Shown: positions 24,420 through 31,270 of the stretch, one piece after another
Position numbering within the stretch: position 1 is the stretch's first letter
How the letters are laid out: each line of letters starts with the position of its first letter
Assembly (NCBI GenBank): GCA_964580575.1
Contig: CAZOLJ010000055.1
Span: 1-31,824, forward strand
From: CAVPDE01 sp964580575
GTDB taxonomy: Bacteria > Desulfobacterota > DSM-4660 > Desulfatiglandales > HGW-15
Direction: 5' to 3'
DNA length: 31,824 bases
The notes under the pieces: generated by a model
Database searches by the model: none
What the model was told of the DNA's origin: nothing
What the model saw: only the letters and a program-made list of their open reading frames with translations
Program-made: the position numbers and the translations under genes

Positions 24420-24802
24420 ACGAAGCTCCACGGTAATAAGTGAAATAATTGAGACGCAATGATTCCTGCAGACTCGGGAATCTTGGAGAAAGTTTAACCA
24501 CGAGGATACCCGGTTTCAAGATTGCGAGCATCGAGGTGTTCGCTGCTCGGGCAGGAACGACAACCAGCGGGAAAAACCGGACGTTCTTCCGCCACTATAT
24601 CTAGTCATACACTCGATCAGTCCGCACAATATACAGGAATATTATATAAACTTATGCTCAATTAATGAAAGAATTGACACTGACTTTGCCGCATATATAT
24701 AGTCGGTCACGTGACAAAGGAATGGTCTTTTGTGGTCGCGGTTGCAGGGAAGCTGTTTCAAGCAGGCGCCAGAGGGGCGAGCAAGGATCTCAGGAGAAAC
24801 GG
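24420..24802. other. AT-rich intergenic region between M16 peptidase and PilZ gene
   Basis: About 380 nt of divergent upstream sequence with AT-rich tracts around 24595-24700. For the minus strand a TATAAT (24646-24641) exists with only a poor -35. The plus-strand part from ~24710 to 24802 would be the PilZ gene's leader, with small inverted repeats (CGCC-AGAGG-GGCG near 24770) but no riboswitch I recognise. Confidence 0.4.
24674..24703 (+). promoter_or_regulatory. Probable sigma70 promoter for the PilZ gene
   Basis: TTGACA (24674-24679) is followed by an alternating TATATATAG run, giving TATATA at 16-nt spacing or TATAGT at 18-nt spacing. It lies inside the upstream open frame, which shows that translation must start further downstream. 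Confidence 0.6.
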
Positions 24803-25147
24803 GTGAATAGGCATTTACGTGCAAGAGGGAAAAGCAATTGCTCCGGAGTGGGGCCAGAGGACTACTACAGCGCGGAGTTTGGGGTAGATGGTCTGGACGT
24901 CTCCTATCAGTTCAAGATCTGGGAAAAGGCGCCGAAGGCGGTGAGCGTCCTGGTGAAAGAAAACTCCGGCATCCTGCAGATCCTGAAGGTCGGAGCCCTG
25001 CTCAACGTGAAATACTATTCCAGCAACTCGGCGTATCCTTCCGATTGGCAAAAGACCGCGGTTCGTCACATCATATGGAACGATCAAGGAAGGCTAAGAG
25101 GGCATTATCTCGTAGGCCTTGAGATTGTAGAAAACACTAGAGAGTGA
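24803..25147 (+). CDS. Short PilZ-like domain protein
   Basis: From GTG 24803 (AGGAG six bases upstream) the product is 114 residues. Segments DVSYQFKIWEKAPKAVSVLV, ILKVGALLNVKYYSSNSAYP and a C-terminal GRLRGHYLVGLEIVE match a small PilZ-like family common, as I recall, in deltaproteobacteria. PilZ proteins often bind cyclic di-GMP, but the classical RxxxR and DxSxxG pair is not evident here, so ligand binding is doubtful. The frame is open back to 24665, but the probable promoter at 24674-24703 and the ribosome-binding site favour GTG 24803. It converges on the HU gene with a gap of 9 nt and no terminator. Confidence 0.72.
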   Translation: MNRHLRARGKSNCSGVGPEDYYSAEFGVDGLDVSYQFKIWEKAPKAVSVLVKENSGILQILKVGALLNVKYYSSNSAYPSDWQKTAVRHIIWNDQGRLRGHYLVGLEIVENTRE

Positions 25148-25156
25148 AATGTGCTT

Positions 25157-25447
25157 TCACACCCCTTTTGAGTTGACTCTCGCTCGCAGAATAGGGGAAC
25201 ACTTGAAAGTCACCACCCTTCTTGACCCGAGCATCAAGTCTTCCCCGGTTGCGGGATTTCTCCCTTTTCGCGCATTCTTGCTTTTGACACAGAACTTTCC
25301 GAAGCCGCTGATCAAAACATCTTCCCCGTTCTCCAGATTCTTCAGAATCATTTCCAGAAGGGACTCGAGGAGATCAGCGGACTTTTTCTTCGGAATGTCG
25401 AGTTGACGGCAAATCGAATTCACAATGTGATCTTTCGTCACGGTCAT
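25157..25447 (-). CDS. HU/IHF family DNA-binding protein (IHF-alpha-like)
   Basis: The 96-residue protein is a complete HU/IHF monomer: helical N-terminal half (DHIVNSICRQLDIPKKKSAD), GEDVLISGFGKFCVKSKNAR, then the DNA-intercalating arm GRNPATGEDLMLGSRRVVTF with the Pro that kinks DNA. GSRRVVTF and the overall look are closer to IHF alpha than to HU. It bends DNA as a hetero- or homodimer and would assist sigma54 promoters such as the psp promoter in this window. AAGGAG lies 8-9 nt before ATG 25447. The internal arm sequence is intact. Confidence 0.92.
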   Translation of the reverse strand: MTVTKDHIVNSICRQLDIPKKKSADLLESLLEMILKNLENGEDVLISGFGKFCVKSKNARKGRNPATGEDLMLGSRRVVTFKCSPILRARVNSKGV

Positions 25448-25510
25448 GGGTCGACGCTCCTTTGGGAGAAGTTCCGTTTTGTGTGGGGTCCTCTTTGACT
25501 ATGGGAGATA

Positions 25511-25539
25511 AAGCTACTTTGAGTTATGCATTTTGTCAA
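25511..25539 (-). promoter_or_regulatory. Possible promoter of the HU/IHF gene
   Basis: Minus-strand TTGACA (25539-25534), 17 nt, TAGCTT (25516-25511). The -35 is consensus, the -10 weak. It lies ~65 nt upstream of the HU start. Confidence 0.45.
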
Positions 25540-25592
25540 GAAATTAATGAAGTTACGGGTGCAGCCCCCTCAACGTCTTCGGCTGGGTACCC

Positions 25593-25982
25593 ATGAGACC
25601 TCTCCGATTCGCGAAACTGTGGTTGCCTCTTGGATGGTTTCCGGTCTGCATGCTCATCTATCAGTCTCTGAATCCGTCACCCCCCGAGTTGCCCGAATGG
25701 CCCATGGCTGACAAACTGGCGCACTTCGTGGCCTACGGTTGGATCATGCTCTGGTTCGGTTTCATATACCAGCCCGGGAAGAAATACCTCCTCCACGGCT
25801 TGAGTTTGATCCTCTTGGGAGTGACGCTTGAACTCCTTCAAGGGGCAAGCGGCTATCGATCGATGGAAGTATCGGATGCGTGCTTCAACGCCCTGGGCGT
25901 TTTTGCCGGGTGGCTCTTGAGTCGCACAAGAGTTTCGGCGACCCTCTTGTGGACAGAGCGTTTGATCTACAGAGAACACTAG
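25593..25982 (+). CDS. VanZ family membrane protein
   Basis: The 129-residue protein has four predicted membrane segments and the VanZ-like pattern: a first helix (LPLGWFPVCMLIYQSL), MADKLAHFVAYGWIMLWFGF with the conserved DKxxHF motif (~39-46), ILLGVTLELLQGASGYRS with the EllQ motif, and SDACFNALGVFAGWLLSR with conserved D and N. The biochemical role of the family is unknown; VanZ itself gives low-level teicoplanin resistance. It is monocistronic and convergent with the HD gene, 9 nt apart. Confidence 0.88.
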   Translation: MRPLRFAKLWLPLGWFPVCMLIYQSLNPSPPELPEWPMADKLAHFVAYGWIMLWFGFIYQPGKKYLLHGLSLILLGVTLELLQGASGYRSMEVSDACFNALGVFAGWLLSRTRVSATLLWTERLIYREH

Positions 25983-25991
25983 CAAAGAGCC

Positions 25992-26570
25992 CTATCCCTT
26001 TCCCTTTAAGCCGATTTCTTCAGCGACCTCCCTCATCCCTAGGATGGTGTCCGTGATCATTTCACCGAGATCCAATCCGAGCATCTGAGCTCCCTTCTCA
26101 ATAATGGAGCGATCCACCCCTGCTGCGAATCTTTTGTCCTTCCACTTCTTCTGAACGGATTTGGCCGTCGTGTCGAGAACGCTTCTGGACGGTCTCACGA
26201 GCGCTGTCGTGGCCACGAGTCCTGTCAGTTCGTCTATGGCATAGAGGATCTTTTCCATGTCGGACTGAGGCTCCACACTGGAGCAGATCCCCCATCCGTG
26301 GCTCACGATGGAGTGAATGTAATCTTCAGGCCATCCTTGTTCCCTGAGAATCTGTTCTGTTTTGCTGCAGTGCTCGGAAGGAAACTGCTCGTAGTCCAGG
26401 TCATGGACAAGGCCGATGACTCCCCACTTTTCTTCGTCTTCACCCCGCTTCCGCGCAAAATACCGCATGACGGCCTCCACCGCCAATGCGTGTTTGATGA
26501 GGCTGTCCGCCTTGTTGTACTCCTTGAGAAGGAGTAGGGCTTCCTCCCGACTGGGTTTCTCTGAGCTCAT
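25992..26570 (-). CDS. HD-domain hydrolase (HDIG-type)
   Basis: This 192-residue single-domain protein has the HD metal-binding pattern: LIKHALAVEAVMRYFARKRG (~24-43, first His), IGLVHDLDYEQFPSEHCSKT (~52-71, HD pair), SIVSHGWGI (~87-95, third His), and KILYAIDELTGLVA (Asp, ~105-118). It should be a metal-dependent phosphohydrolase; the substrate (nucleotide or other phosphate ester) is not identifiable. GGGAGGAAAACC precedes ATG 26570. It is the last gene downstream of psp/GDT1 on the same strand, with a 45-nt gap, so it may be cotranscribed with them. Confidence 0.88.
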   Translation of the reverse strand: MSSEKPSREEALLLLKEYNKADSLIKHALAVEAVMRYFARKRGEDEEKWGVIGLVHDLDYEQFPSEHCSKTEQILREQGWPEDYIHSIVSHGWGICSSVEPQSDMEKILYAIDELTGLVATTALVRPSRSVLDTTAKSVQKKWKDKRFAAGVDRSIIEKGAQMLGLDLGEMITDTILGMREVAEEIGLKGKG

Positions 26571-26615
26571 GGTTTTCCTCCCTTCGTTTCCACGAACGGT
26601 CGCAAGTCTGCTCTT

Positions 26616-26894
26616 CTACTTTCCGCCGGGGAAGAACAGCATCCACAAGCCAAGGATGACGAAAAGGACCCCGGCTCCTATCTTGATGAAGTTTGGGGGG
26701 ACCAGCTTGGCAACGGCCGCCCCGAAAACAACGCCAAGCAGCGACGTGAGCACGAGGGCCCCTGCCGAGCCGATGAAAACGGCCAGACGAGACTTGCCCT
26801 CTGCAGAGAAGGCAAGGGTGGCTAGCTGGGTTTTATCACCCAGTTCCGCTAAGAAGATCGTCGCAAAGGTGGTGAAGAGCAGCTTCAAATCCAT
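26616..26894 (-). CDS. Half-size TMEM165/GDT1 (UPF0016) cation transporter
   Basis: The 92-residue membrane protein has three helices and one copy of the family signature, ELGDKTQLATLA (~17-28, the ExGD[KR][ST] motif that binds the cation). Most members carry two inverted repeats, each with this motif, in ~190-220 residues. A half-size protein would have to form a homodimer or pair with a second half, and no second half is adjacent. Family members export Mn2+ or Ca2+ in exchange for H+. ATG 26894 is chosen because GGAGG lies 8 nt upstream; the frame opens 6 codons earlier. It is 78 nt downstream of pspC on the same strand. Confidence 0.85.
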   Translation of the reverse strand: MDLKLLFTTFATIFLAELGDKTQLATLAFSAEGKSRLAVFIGSAGALVLTSLLGVVFGAAVAKLVPPNFIKIGAGVLFVILGLWMLFFPGGK

Positions 26895-26972
26895 GATTCG
26901 TTCCTCCAGCAAGGATTGTCAAAGGGAAATCATGGAAAGCCTCTATACCACCTCCTATTGCTTCACACAAGC

Positions 26973-27356
26973 TTAACTGTTCAACCGGCTATGCCAGTCA
27001 AATTCCCTGGAGGTCACGTTGTGCTCCATGCGCCGGAGGCGCCGCTCCAGTTTTTCGTACCTCCTCTTGAGCCGATCGATGGCCCCTTTGCGGGAGTGCA
27101 CGTAGCTGTCATAAAACTCCTGCTCCATCTCCGAATGAATGGGGATCACCGGTTCCGGTTTCATGAGCAATGCAGCAAGAAAATAAAGGCCCGTGATCGG
27201 CCAGAAGCCCGTGAGCAGAAGCAGAAGAATCGCTATCGCGCGAGTCCAAAAAACAGAGAAGTCAAAATACTCGGCGATCCCCCTGCACACGCCGAGAATA
27301 GCCCCGTTGCGGGAACGGTACAGTCCACCGCTCATTATCTTTTCGAACCGTTTCAT
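26973..27356 (-). CDS. pspC: PspC domain protein of the psp operon
   Basis: The 127-residue inner-membrane protein has the PspC domain at its N-terminus: GGLYRSRNGAILGVCRGIAE, YFDFSVFWTRAIAILLLLLT and a membrane hairpin (GFWPITGLYFLAALLMKPEP). A charged coiled-coil tail follows (GAIDRLKRRYEKLERRLRRM), seen in PspC of proteobacterial psp operons. PspC with PspB senses membrane damage and recruits PspA. The ATG overlaps the pspB stop as ATGA. Confidence 0.95.
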   Translation of the reverse strand: MKRFEKIMSGGLYRSRNGAILGVCRGIAEYFDFSVFWTRAIAILLLLLTGFWPITGLYFLAALLMKPEPVIPIHSEMEQEFYDSYVHSRKGAIDRLKRRYEKLERRLRRMEHNVTSREFDWHSRLNS

Positions 27357-27601
27357 CCTGCTTTTCCCTTCCTTTCCCGATCCAGAAGAATGGTCTCCAG
27401 CGCATCCATCCTCTCTTCCATCTTTGAAAGACCCTGATAGATTTCCTGGATCATTCTGGTCTCGTCGGCCTGATAAGTCTGCCCCTTGCGGGAAAAACCC
27501 CCTTTGACGATCCTGATGCCCATGAGGATCGTGCTTCCTATAATGGCGAGAGCAAGAACCAGACCTCCGAAGACAATGGCCACAATGAAAACGCTGTTCA
27601 T
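27353..27601 (-). CDS. pspB: PspB family membrane protein
   Basis: This is a small protein of ~82 residues with an N-terminal membrane helix (SVFIVAIVFGGLVLALAIIG), basic stretch and a C-terminal coiled coil (QEIYQGLSKMEERMDALETI), the PspB plan. PspB acts with PspC as the membrane sensor of the phage-shock response. ATG 27601 is the likely start, with AGGAG 11 nt upstream; a GTG four codons earlier also reads in frame but has AGGA only two bases away. It lies 25 nt after pspA and is coupled to pspC. Confidence 0.9.
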   Translation of the reverse strand: MNSVFIVAIVFGGLVLALAIIGSTILMGIRIVKGGFSRKGQTYQADETRMIQEIYQGLSKMEERMDALETILLDRERKGKAG

Positions 27602-27626
27602 GGCAGAGTCCACTCCTGTCGAATGG

Positions 27627-28307
27627 TTAGACCGTGGTGGTGACCTCCTCTTTCCGTAAAGAGGACTTCAGCATTTGTAGCTCCTTTTCGATCTCGTCGT
27701 CAACCAGGAGATCATCAAACTTGGCCTCCAGGGTCGGCTTTCTCCCGAAATTGACGAGTTCTGCTGCTGCTTCCATGCGTTCGATGCGGTTTTCGAATTC
27801 CTCGAACTTGAGAACCGCGCCGGTGCTGTCCATGCGGCGGATCTCTTCCTGCGCCCTTATCTTCTTCAGGGCATGGACATGCCGTTGCACAAGCAACCTC
27901 TGCTTCTCCCTGGCGCCCCGCAACTTCTCTTCCAGCTGTTTGATGTCTTCCTGATACTGCTGAATCAGGGCGTTCATTTCCTGGAGTTCTTTCTCAAATG
28001 AATCGGCTCTGTCTGCATATCGCCGCTTTTCCAGTAGGGCTTCCCTTGCCAGATCGTCGCGGCCTTTGCTGACCGCAAGGCCGGCCTTTTCTTCCCAGTT
28101 CCTGGAGCGAGAGAGTACCTCTTCCATCTGTCGCTGGGTTCTCTTGCTCGTTGCCATTGCTGCAGCGCAAGACGCCTTGATTTCAACGAGAGTGTCTTCC
28201 ATTTCCTGGATCATGAGGCTGATCAGTTTTTCAGGATCCTCTGCCTTGTCCAGCATGGCATTGATGTTCGAGCTGATGATATCTCGAAAGCGTGTGAAGA
28301 TTCCCAT
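27627..28307 (-). CDS. pspA: Phage shock protein A
   Basis: The 226-residue PspA/IM30 protein begins with the amphipathic helix MGIFTRFRDIISSNINAMLD. It continues with EDPEKLISLMIQEMEDTLVE and a long coiled coil to ~185, and ends with KFDDLLVDDEIEKELQMLKS. PspA is an ESCRT-III-like protein that binds damaged inner membrane, and in the resting state it inhibits PspF. AAGGAGGT precedes ATG 28307. It is the first gene of the pspABC operon, driven by the -24/-12 promoter at 28360. Confidence 0.97.
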   Translation of the reverse strand: MGIFTRFRDIISSNINAMLDKAEDPEKLISLMIQEMEDTLVEIKASCAAAMATSKRTQRQMEEVLSRSRNWEEKAGLAVSKGRDDLAREALLEKRRYADRADSFEKELQEMNALIQQYQEDIKQLEEKLRGAREKQRLLVQRHVHALKKIRAQEEIRRMDSTGAVLKFEEFENRIERMEAAAELVNFGRKPTLEAKFDDLLVDDEIEKELQMLKSSLRKEEVTTTV

Positions 28308-28345
28308 GGTTCTACCTCCTTACCAAGCTTTTGATCAGAGATATA

Positions 28346-28360
28346 GCATGGAATATGCCA
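28346..28360 (-). promoter_or_regulatory. Sigma54 (-24/-12) promoter of pspA
   Basis: Minus-strand TGGCAT-ATTCC-ATGC keeps the invariant GG-N10-GC of sigma54 promoters and matches TGGCAC-N5-TTGC at all but two positions. Predicted start ~28335, 28 nt upstream of the pspA ATG. The activator gene pspF is divergent, and its product should bind in the 28365-28445 interval, with IHF assisting. Confidence 0.8.
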
Positions 28361-28406
28361 GCGAGGGTTTCAAACAAATTGGCCAAGCTTTACAATAGGT
28401 TTTAAG

Positions 28407-28435
28407 TTGACACGGAATTAATATGGTAGTACTAA
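28407..28435 (+). promoter_or_regulatory. Possible sigma70 promoter of pspF
   Basis: TTGACA (28407-28412) with TACTAA/ACTAAT 17-18 nt downstream (28430-28436). The -10 region overlaps the short palindrome TAGTACTA (28427-28434), a candidate PspF or repressor site, as negative autoregulation of pspF is known in E. coli. Confidence 0.5.
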
Positions 28436-28480
28436 TAGCTATAAATAGGTAAAAAAAAATAATGATAGGCTAAATATGCC

Positions 28481-29524
28481 ATGAAAAAACAGAAAGATAA
28501 ACTGGAGTCCAGAGCCGCCTTCACGGTGAGGGTTCCTGAGGCTTTGGGCGAATCCAAAACCTTTCTTGATTTTCGTGAGCAGTTGTCGAAGGTAGCTCCC
28601 ATTAACCGGCCGATCCTTCTGATTGGGGAGAGGGGCACAGGCAAGGAGCTGGCTGCGTCGCGACTGCACTTTCTTTCAAAGCGGTGGCAAGGCCCGCTGG
28701 TGGCCCTGAACTGTTCGGCATTAAATCCTTCTCTCATTGAGTCGGAGCTCTTCGGATATGAAAAAGGGGCTTTCACCGGAGCGGAGGAAAGGAGAAGGGG
28801 CCGGTTTGAGTCTGCAGATGGAGGCACTCTTTTTCTGGATGAAATTGGAAACATCCCAATGGAAGTCCAGGAAAAAATCCTGCGAGTGGTGGAGTATGGT
28901 TCCTTTGAGCGAGTGGGGAGCTCTGAGCGCGTGGATGTGGATGTAAGGATCGTCGCCGCGACCCATGCGGATCTGGAGGCACTTGTGGAAAAGGGGCGTT
29001 TCAAACGCGACTTGCTGGACAGGCTTTCCTTTGAGGTTCTTTACCTGCCTCCTTTAAGGAAACGCAAGGAGGACATCGCCCTCCTTGCGAACCATTTTGC
29101 GGTTCGCATGGCCCATGAACTCGATCGGGAAGAGGTCCCTCGATTCAGTGATGACGCACTGAGAGCTCTGGAAAGCTACAGGTGGCCTGGCAATGTGAGG
29201 GAATTGAAGAACGTGGTCGAACGAGCCGTTTATCGCTCCGACTCATCGCTTATCACAGAAGTAATCTTCAACCCCTTTCAACGCGAAGGTGTGCCGACTG
29301 AGCTGTTTTCGCGCGAGGCAAAACAAGAAGCGAGGCATGAAGCAGAACCCGCTGAAGCGCGGAAACCCCTGCTGAAACAGGCTGTGGAGGACCTCGAGGT
29401 TCGGTTAATTCAGGAGGCTCTTGAAGAGTCGAGGTACAACCAGAGGAAAGCCGCAGCCATGCTGGGACTCACCTATCACCAGTTTCGTGGAATGCTGCGC
29501 AAGTACAAAGGCGGGATTGTGTGA
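28481..29524 (+). CDS. pspF: PspF, sigma54-dependent activator of the psp operon
   Basis: The 347-residue bacterial enhancer-binding protein consists of an AAA+ domain with no N-terminal receiver domain, which is the PspF hallmark. Walker A is GERGTGKE (~49), the sigma54-contact loop GAFTGA (~96-101), and Walker B GGTLFLDEIGNIP (~110). RWPGNVRELKNVVERAVYRS (~233-252) follows, then a C-terminal Fis-type helix-turn-helix (RYNQRKAAAMLGLTYHQFRG). PspF hydrolyses ATP to open the sigma54-holoenzyme at pspA and is silenced by PspA. It lies divergent to pspA and ends at a strong terminator. Confidence 0.95.
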   Translation: MKKQKDKLESRAAFTVRVPEALGESKTFLDFREQLSKVAPINRPILLIGERGTGKELAASRLHFLSKRWQGPLVALNCSALNPSLIESELFGYEKGAFTGAEERRRGRFESADGGTLFLDEIGNIPMEVQEKILRVVEYGSFERVGSSERVDVDVRIVAATHADLEALVEKGRFKRDLLDRLSFEVLYLPPLRKRKEDIALLANHFAVRMAHELDREEVPRFSDDALRALESYRWPGNVRELKNVVERAVYRSDSSLITEVIFNPFQREGVPTELFSREAKQEARHEAEPAEARKPLLKQAVEDLEVRLIQEALEESRYNQRKAAAMLGLTYHQFRGMLRKYKGGIV

Positions 29525-29555
29525 GGCGAATTCGTTTGAATTGTGGGAGAAGATA

Positions 29556-29584
29556 GGGACCGGCAGTTGCCGGCCCCTTTTTTT
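29556..29584 (+). terminator. Rho-independent terminator of pspF
   Basis: GC-rich hairpin centred on CCGGCA-GT-TGCCGG with flanking GG/CC pairs (29556-29576), followed by eight Ts. It lies ~30 nt after the pspF stop and protects the convergent hsp20 gene. Confidence 0.88.
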
Positions 29585-29597
29585 GCTGCGTCAAGAG

Positions 29598-30008
29598 TTA
29601 GGCTACTTTGACGGGGATCTTTCGAGGAGTAACGGCTTCAACCTTCGGCAGGGTCAGTCTCAAAACACCGTCTTTCAGAACAGCCTCAATTTTGGACTGA
29701 TCAATGGTGTCGGAGAGAGAAAACTGACGATAGTACGTGCCGGTTCGATACTCCCTGATAACGTCCTTCTCCCCTGAGCCTTCGAGAGGTGTCTCATCGG
29801 CGGTTAGGGTGAGAACGTTGTCCTTCAAATCAACCTTTAGGTTCTCGGCTTTGACACCCGGTAGATCAGCAAGCAACGTAAGCTCTCTCTCGGTTTCAAA
29901 AATGTCGACTGCGGGGTTAAAAACCAATCCGGGCTTGGTCAGCTCCGCAGGAGTGGTCACTTCCTTTTTCTCTTTCGCTTGCAAAGATTTGGTTTCGCTC
30001 TCTGTCAT
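29598..30008 (-). CDS. Small heat-shock protein (Hsp20/alpha-crystallin)
   Basis: This 136-residue ATP-independent holdase chaperone has the alpha-crystallin domain: PAVDIFETERELTLLADLPG (~33-52), VKAENLKVDLKDNVLTLTA, a Tyr-rich loop EYRTGTYYRQFSL, and GVLRLTLPKVEAVTPRKIPV with the GxLxLxLPK motif. The N-terminal arm is Lys/Glu-rich. It lies 24 nt downstream of the other hsp20 gene, with AAAGGAGGG upstream, forming a two-gene operon. The two proteins are not close copies; they could form mixed oligomers. Confidence 0.94.
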   Translation of the reverse strand: MTESETKSLQAKEKKEVTTPAELTKPGLVFNPAVDIFETERELTLLADLPGVKAENLKVDLKDNVLTLTADETPLEGSGEKDVIREYRTGTYYRQFSLSDTIDQSKIEAVLKDGVLRLTLPKVEAVTPRKIPVKVA

Positions 30009-30032
30009 GTCAAGTCCCTCCTTTCAATGAGA

Positions 30033-30497
30033 TCACGAGCTCTTGACGGCGATCTGTCTCGGCTTGGCCGATTCGGCTTTTGGAAGAACGACCGTCAGAA
30101 CACCGTCTTCCGCATGGGCTTTCACTTTATCCACATCCAGGCGGGCGGGCAGGGAAATGACCCGACTGAAAGAGCCGGCTTCCCTTTCTCGCCTGTGGTA
30201 GCTAGATTTGTCGCTTTCCTCAGGCAGCTTCCTTTCGCCGGACAGGGTCAGGGTTTCACCGGTCACGGAAATGTCCAACTCATCCGTCTTAACTCCCGGG
30301 AGCTCCGCACGGACATAGTAATTGTTCTGATCCTCGGTCACATTGACCAGTGGAAATACCCCGGCCGTAGGGAGCCGGAAAACGCTTCCGGTAAAATCTC
30401 CAGAGAGCCTGTCCAATTCCCTTCTCATCCTTTCGAGTTCGTCAACGGGGCTTCTCCAATCCCATGTCGGCCAATCACTGAATCTTCTAATAATCAT
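30033..30497 (-). CDS. Small heat-shock protein (Hsp20), first gene of the pair
   Basis: From ATG 30497 (AAAGGAGGG seven bases upstream) the product is 154 residues. The N-terminal arm MIIRRFSDWPTWDWRSPVDE and LERMRRELDRLSGDF are typical. The alpha-crystallin domain runs ~45-150, with FPLVNVTEDQNNYYVRAELP, GVKTDELDISVTGETLTLSG and DGVLTVVLPKAESAKPRQIA. It shields unfolding proteins from aggregation. The frame is open 18 codons upstream, but the ribosome-binding site and family N-terminus fix the start. Confidence 0.95.
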   Translation of the reverse strand: MIIRRFSDWPTWDWRSPVDELERMRRELDRLSGDFTGSVFRLPTAGVFPLVNVTEDQNNYYVRAELPGVKTDELDISVTGETLTLSGERKLPEESDKSSYHRREREAGSFSRVISLPARLDVDKVKAHAEDGVLTVVLPKAESAKPRQIAVKSS

Positions 30498-30624
30498 GGT
30501 TATCCCTCCTTTCAGAAATAGCAATCGCCAGAGAGTGAAGAAAACAAGCAATCAAGAAGTCTAAATAAACATACATCTCAAGTGAAGTTTTCAGCGCCCA
30601 ATGGCGACTATAGGAATCGTGAAA

Positions 30625-30652
30625 AGAATAATCTTCATTCAATCCTTGTCAA
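30625..30652 (-). promoter_or_regulatory. Probable promoter of the hsp20 operon
   Basis: Minus-strand TTGACA (30652-30647), 16 nt, TATTCT (30630-30625), ~120 nt upstream of the first hsp20 ATG. I saw no CIRCE element and no clear sigma32 pair (CTTGAA...CCCCAT), so heat control is not evident. Confidence 0.5.
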
Positions 30653-30760
30653 GAGGTGGGCAGAATCGCGGGAGGGCCTGAAGCCTTGAGACCGTTGGTG
30701 CTTGCATTAATTTTTGCGTATATCGTTCAGTCGAAGACTTGAGAAGGAGGTGAGGTCTTT

Positions 30761-30934
30761 ATGTCCAGCTTGATTCCGTGGCGTGGAGAAATGGATCGTC
30801 TAAGAAACGAGATGGAGAGGCTCTACGACAGGTTTTTCGACTTGAGGCCTTTCCGCCGATTCACCGAGGAAGGGGAGTGGACTTATGGTGCGGGCAGAGG
30901 AACCGTGGCTCTGAACACATCGAAGTTGCTTTGA
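30761..30934 (+). pseudogene. Truncated third hsp20 gene (N-terminal arm only)
   Basis: ATG 30761, preceded by a strong AAGGAGGTGAGGTCTTT, opens a frame of 57 codons. The first ~40 residues (MSSLIPWRGEMDRLRNEMER, then LYDRFFDLRPFRRF) are a typical Hsp20 N-terminal arm. The frame should continue with the alpha-crystallin domain, but after EEGEW it changes to unrelated sequence and stops at 30934. That downstream sequence is the 3' end of the PilZ gene on the other strand. A deletion or rearrangement has removed the chaperone domain while leaving the translation signals intact. A short peptide may still be made. Confidence 0.75.
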
Positions 30935-31233
30935 ATGGCTTGGGCGCAGGGTCCGTGACCTTCAAGAAACTGAACGCCCATGCCCCTGTTCGTCACGTGA
31001 GCCACCTGCGCCTTGATCAGCATGATTCTCTTCTCGAGGGGCAAGCGCGTAACCCGTTCAATTTTGTCACCCCTTTTGAACGATGAAGCGTGCCCGGTTC
31101 GGATGAAAAAACCTCCTATGCTGAAATTGCTTACTTGCCTGAGTGCACCGGTCGGGCGCAGACTTGAATAGGCTCTGAAATTGATGCTAAAATTCGAATT
31201 ATTCTTGAAATTAGAGAGGATTCCAATGAGCAT
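30883..31233 (-). CDS. PilZ domain protein
   Basis: The 116-residue product has a PilZ core. RPTGALRQVSNFSIGGFFIR holds the NxSxxG form of the c-di-GMP motif, with the upstream basic RAYSSLR in place of RxxxR. RLPLEKRIMLIKAQVAHVTN and RGMGVQF complete the barrel, and a C-terminal helix (CAQAIQSNFDVF) follows. The N-terminal 20 residues are low-complexity and Asn/Phe-rich, ATG 31233 has no ribosome-binding site, and a stop lies only ten codons upstream. The 5' end may therefore be damaged or the start different. Its 3' end overlaps the hsp20 relic in antisense. It may be a functional c-di-GMP receptor or a decaying gene. Confidence 0.65.
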   Translation of the reverse strand: MLIGILSNFKNNSNFSINFRAYSSLRPTGALRQVSNFSIGGFFIRTGHASSFKRGDKIERVTRLPLEKRIMLIKAQVAHVTNRGMGVQFLEGHGPCAQAIQSNFDVFRATVPLPAP

Positions 31234-31270
31234 GAGAAAAACAGCGTGCTCAGTTACCCTTTTCTAAGCC

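Noticed and set aside
24704..24802. Possible c-di-GMP (GEMM) riboswitch before the PilZ-like gene
   Set aside because: The characteristic GACGCAAAGCC and CACGCA-type motifs are absent; only weak hairpins can be drawn.
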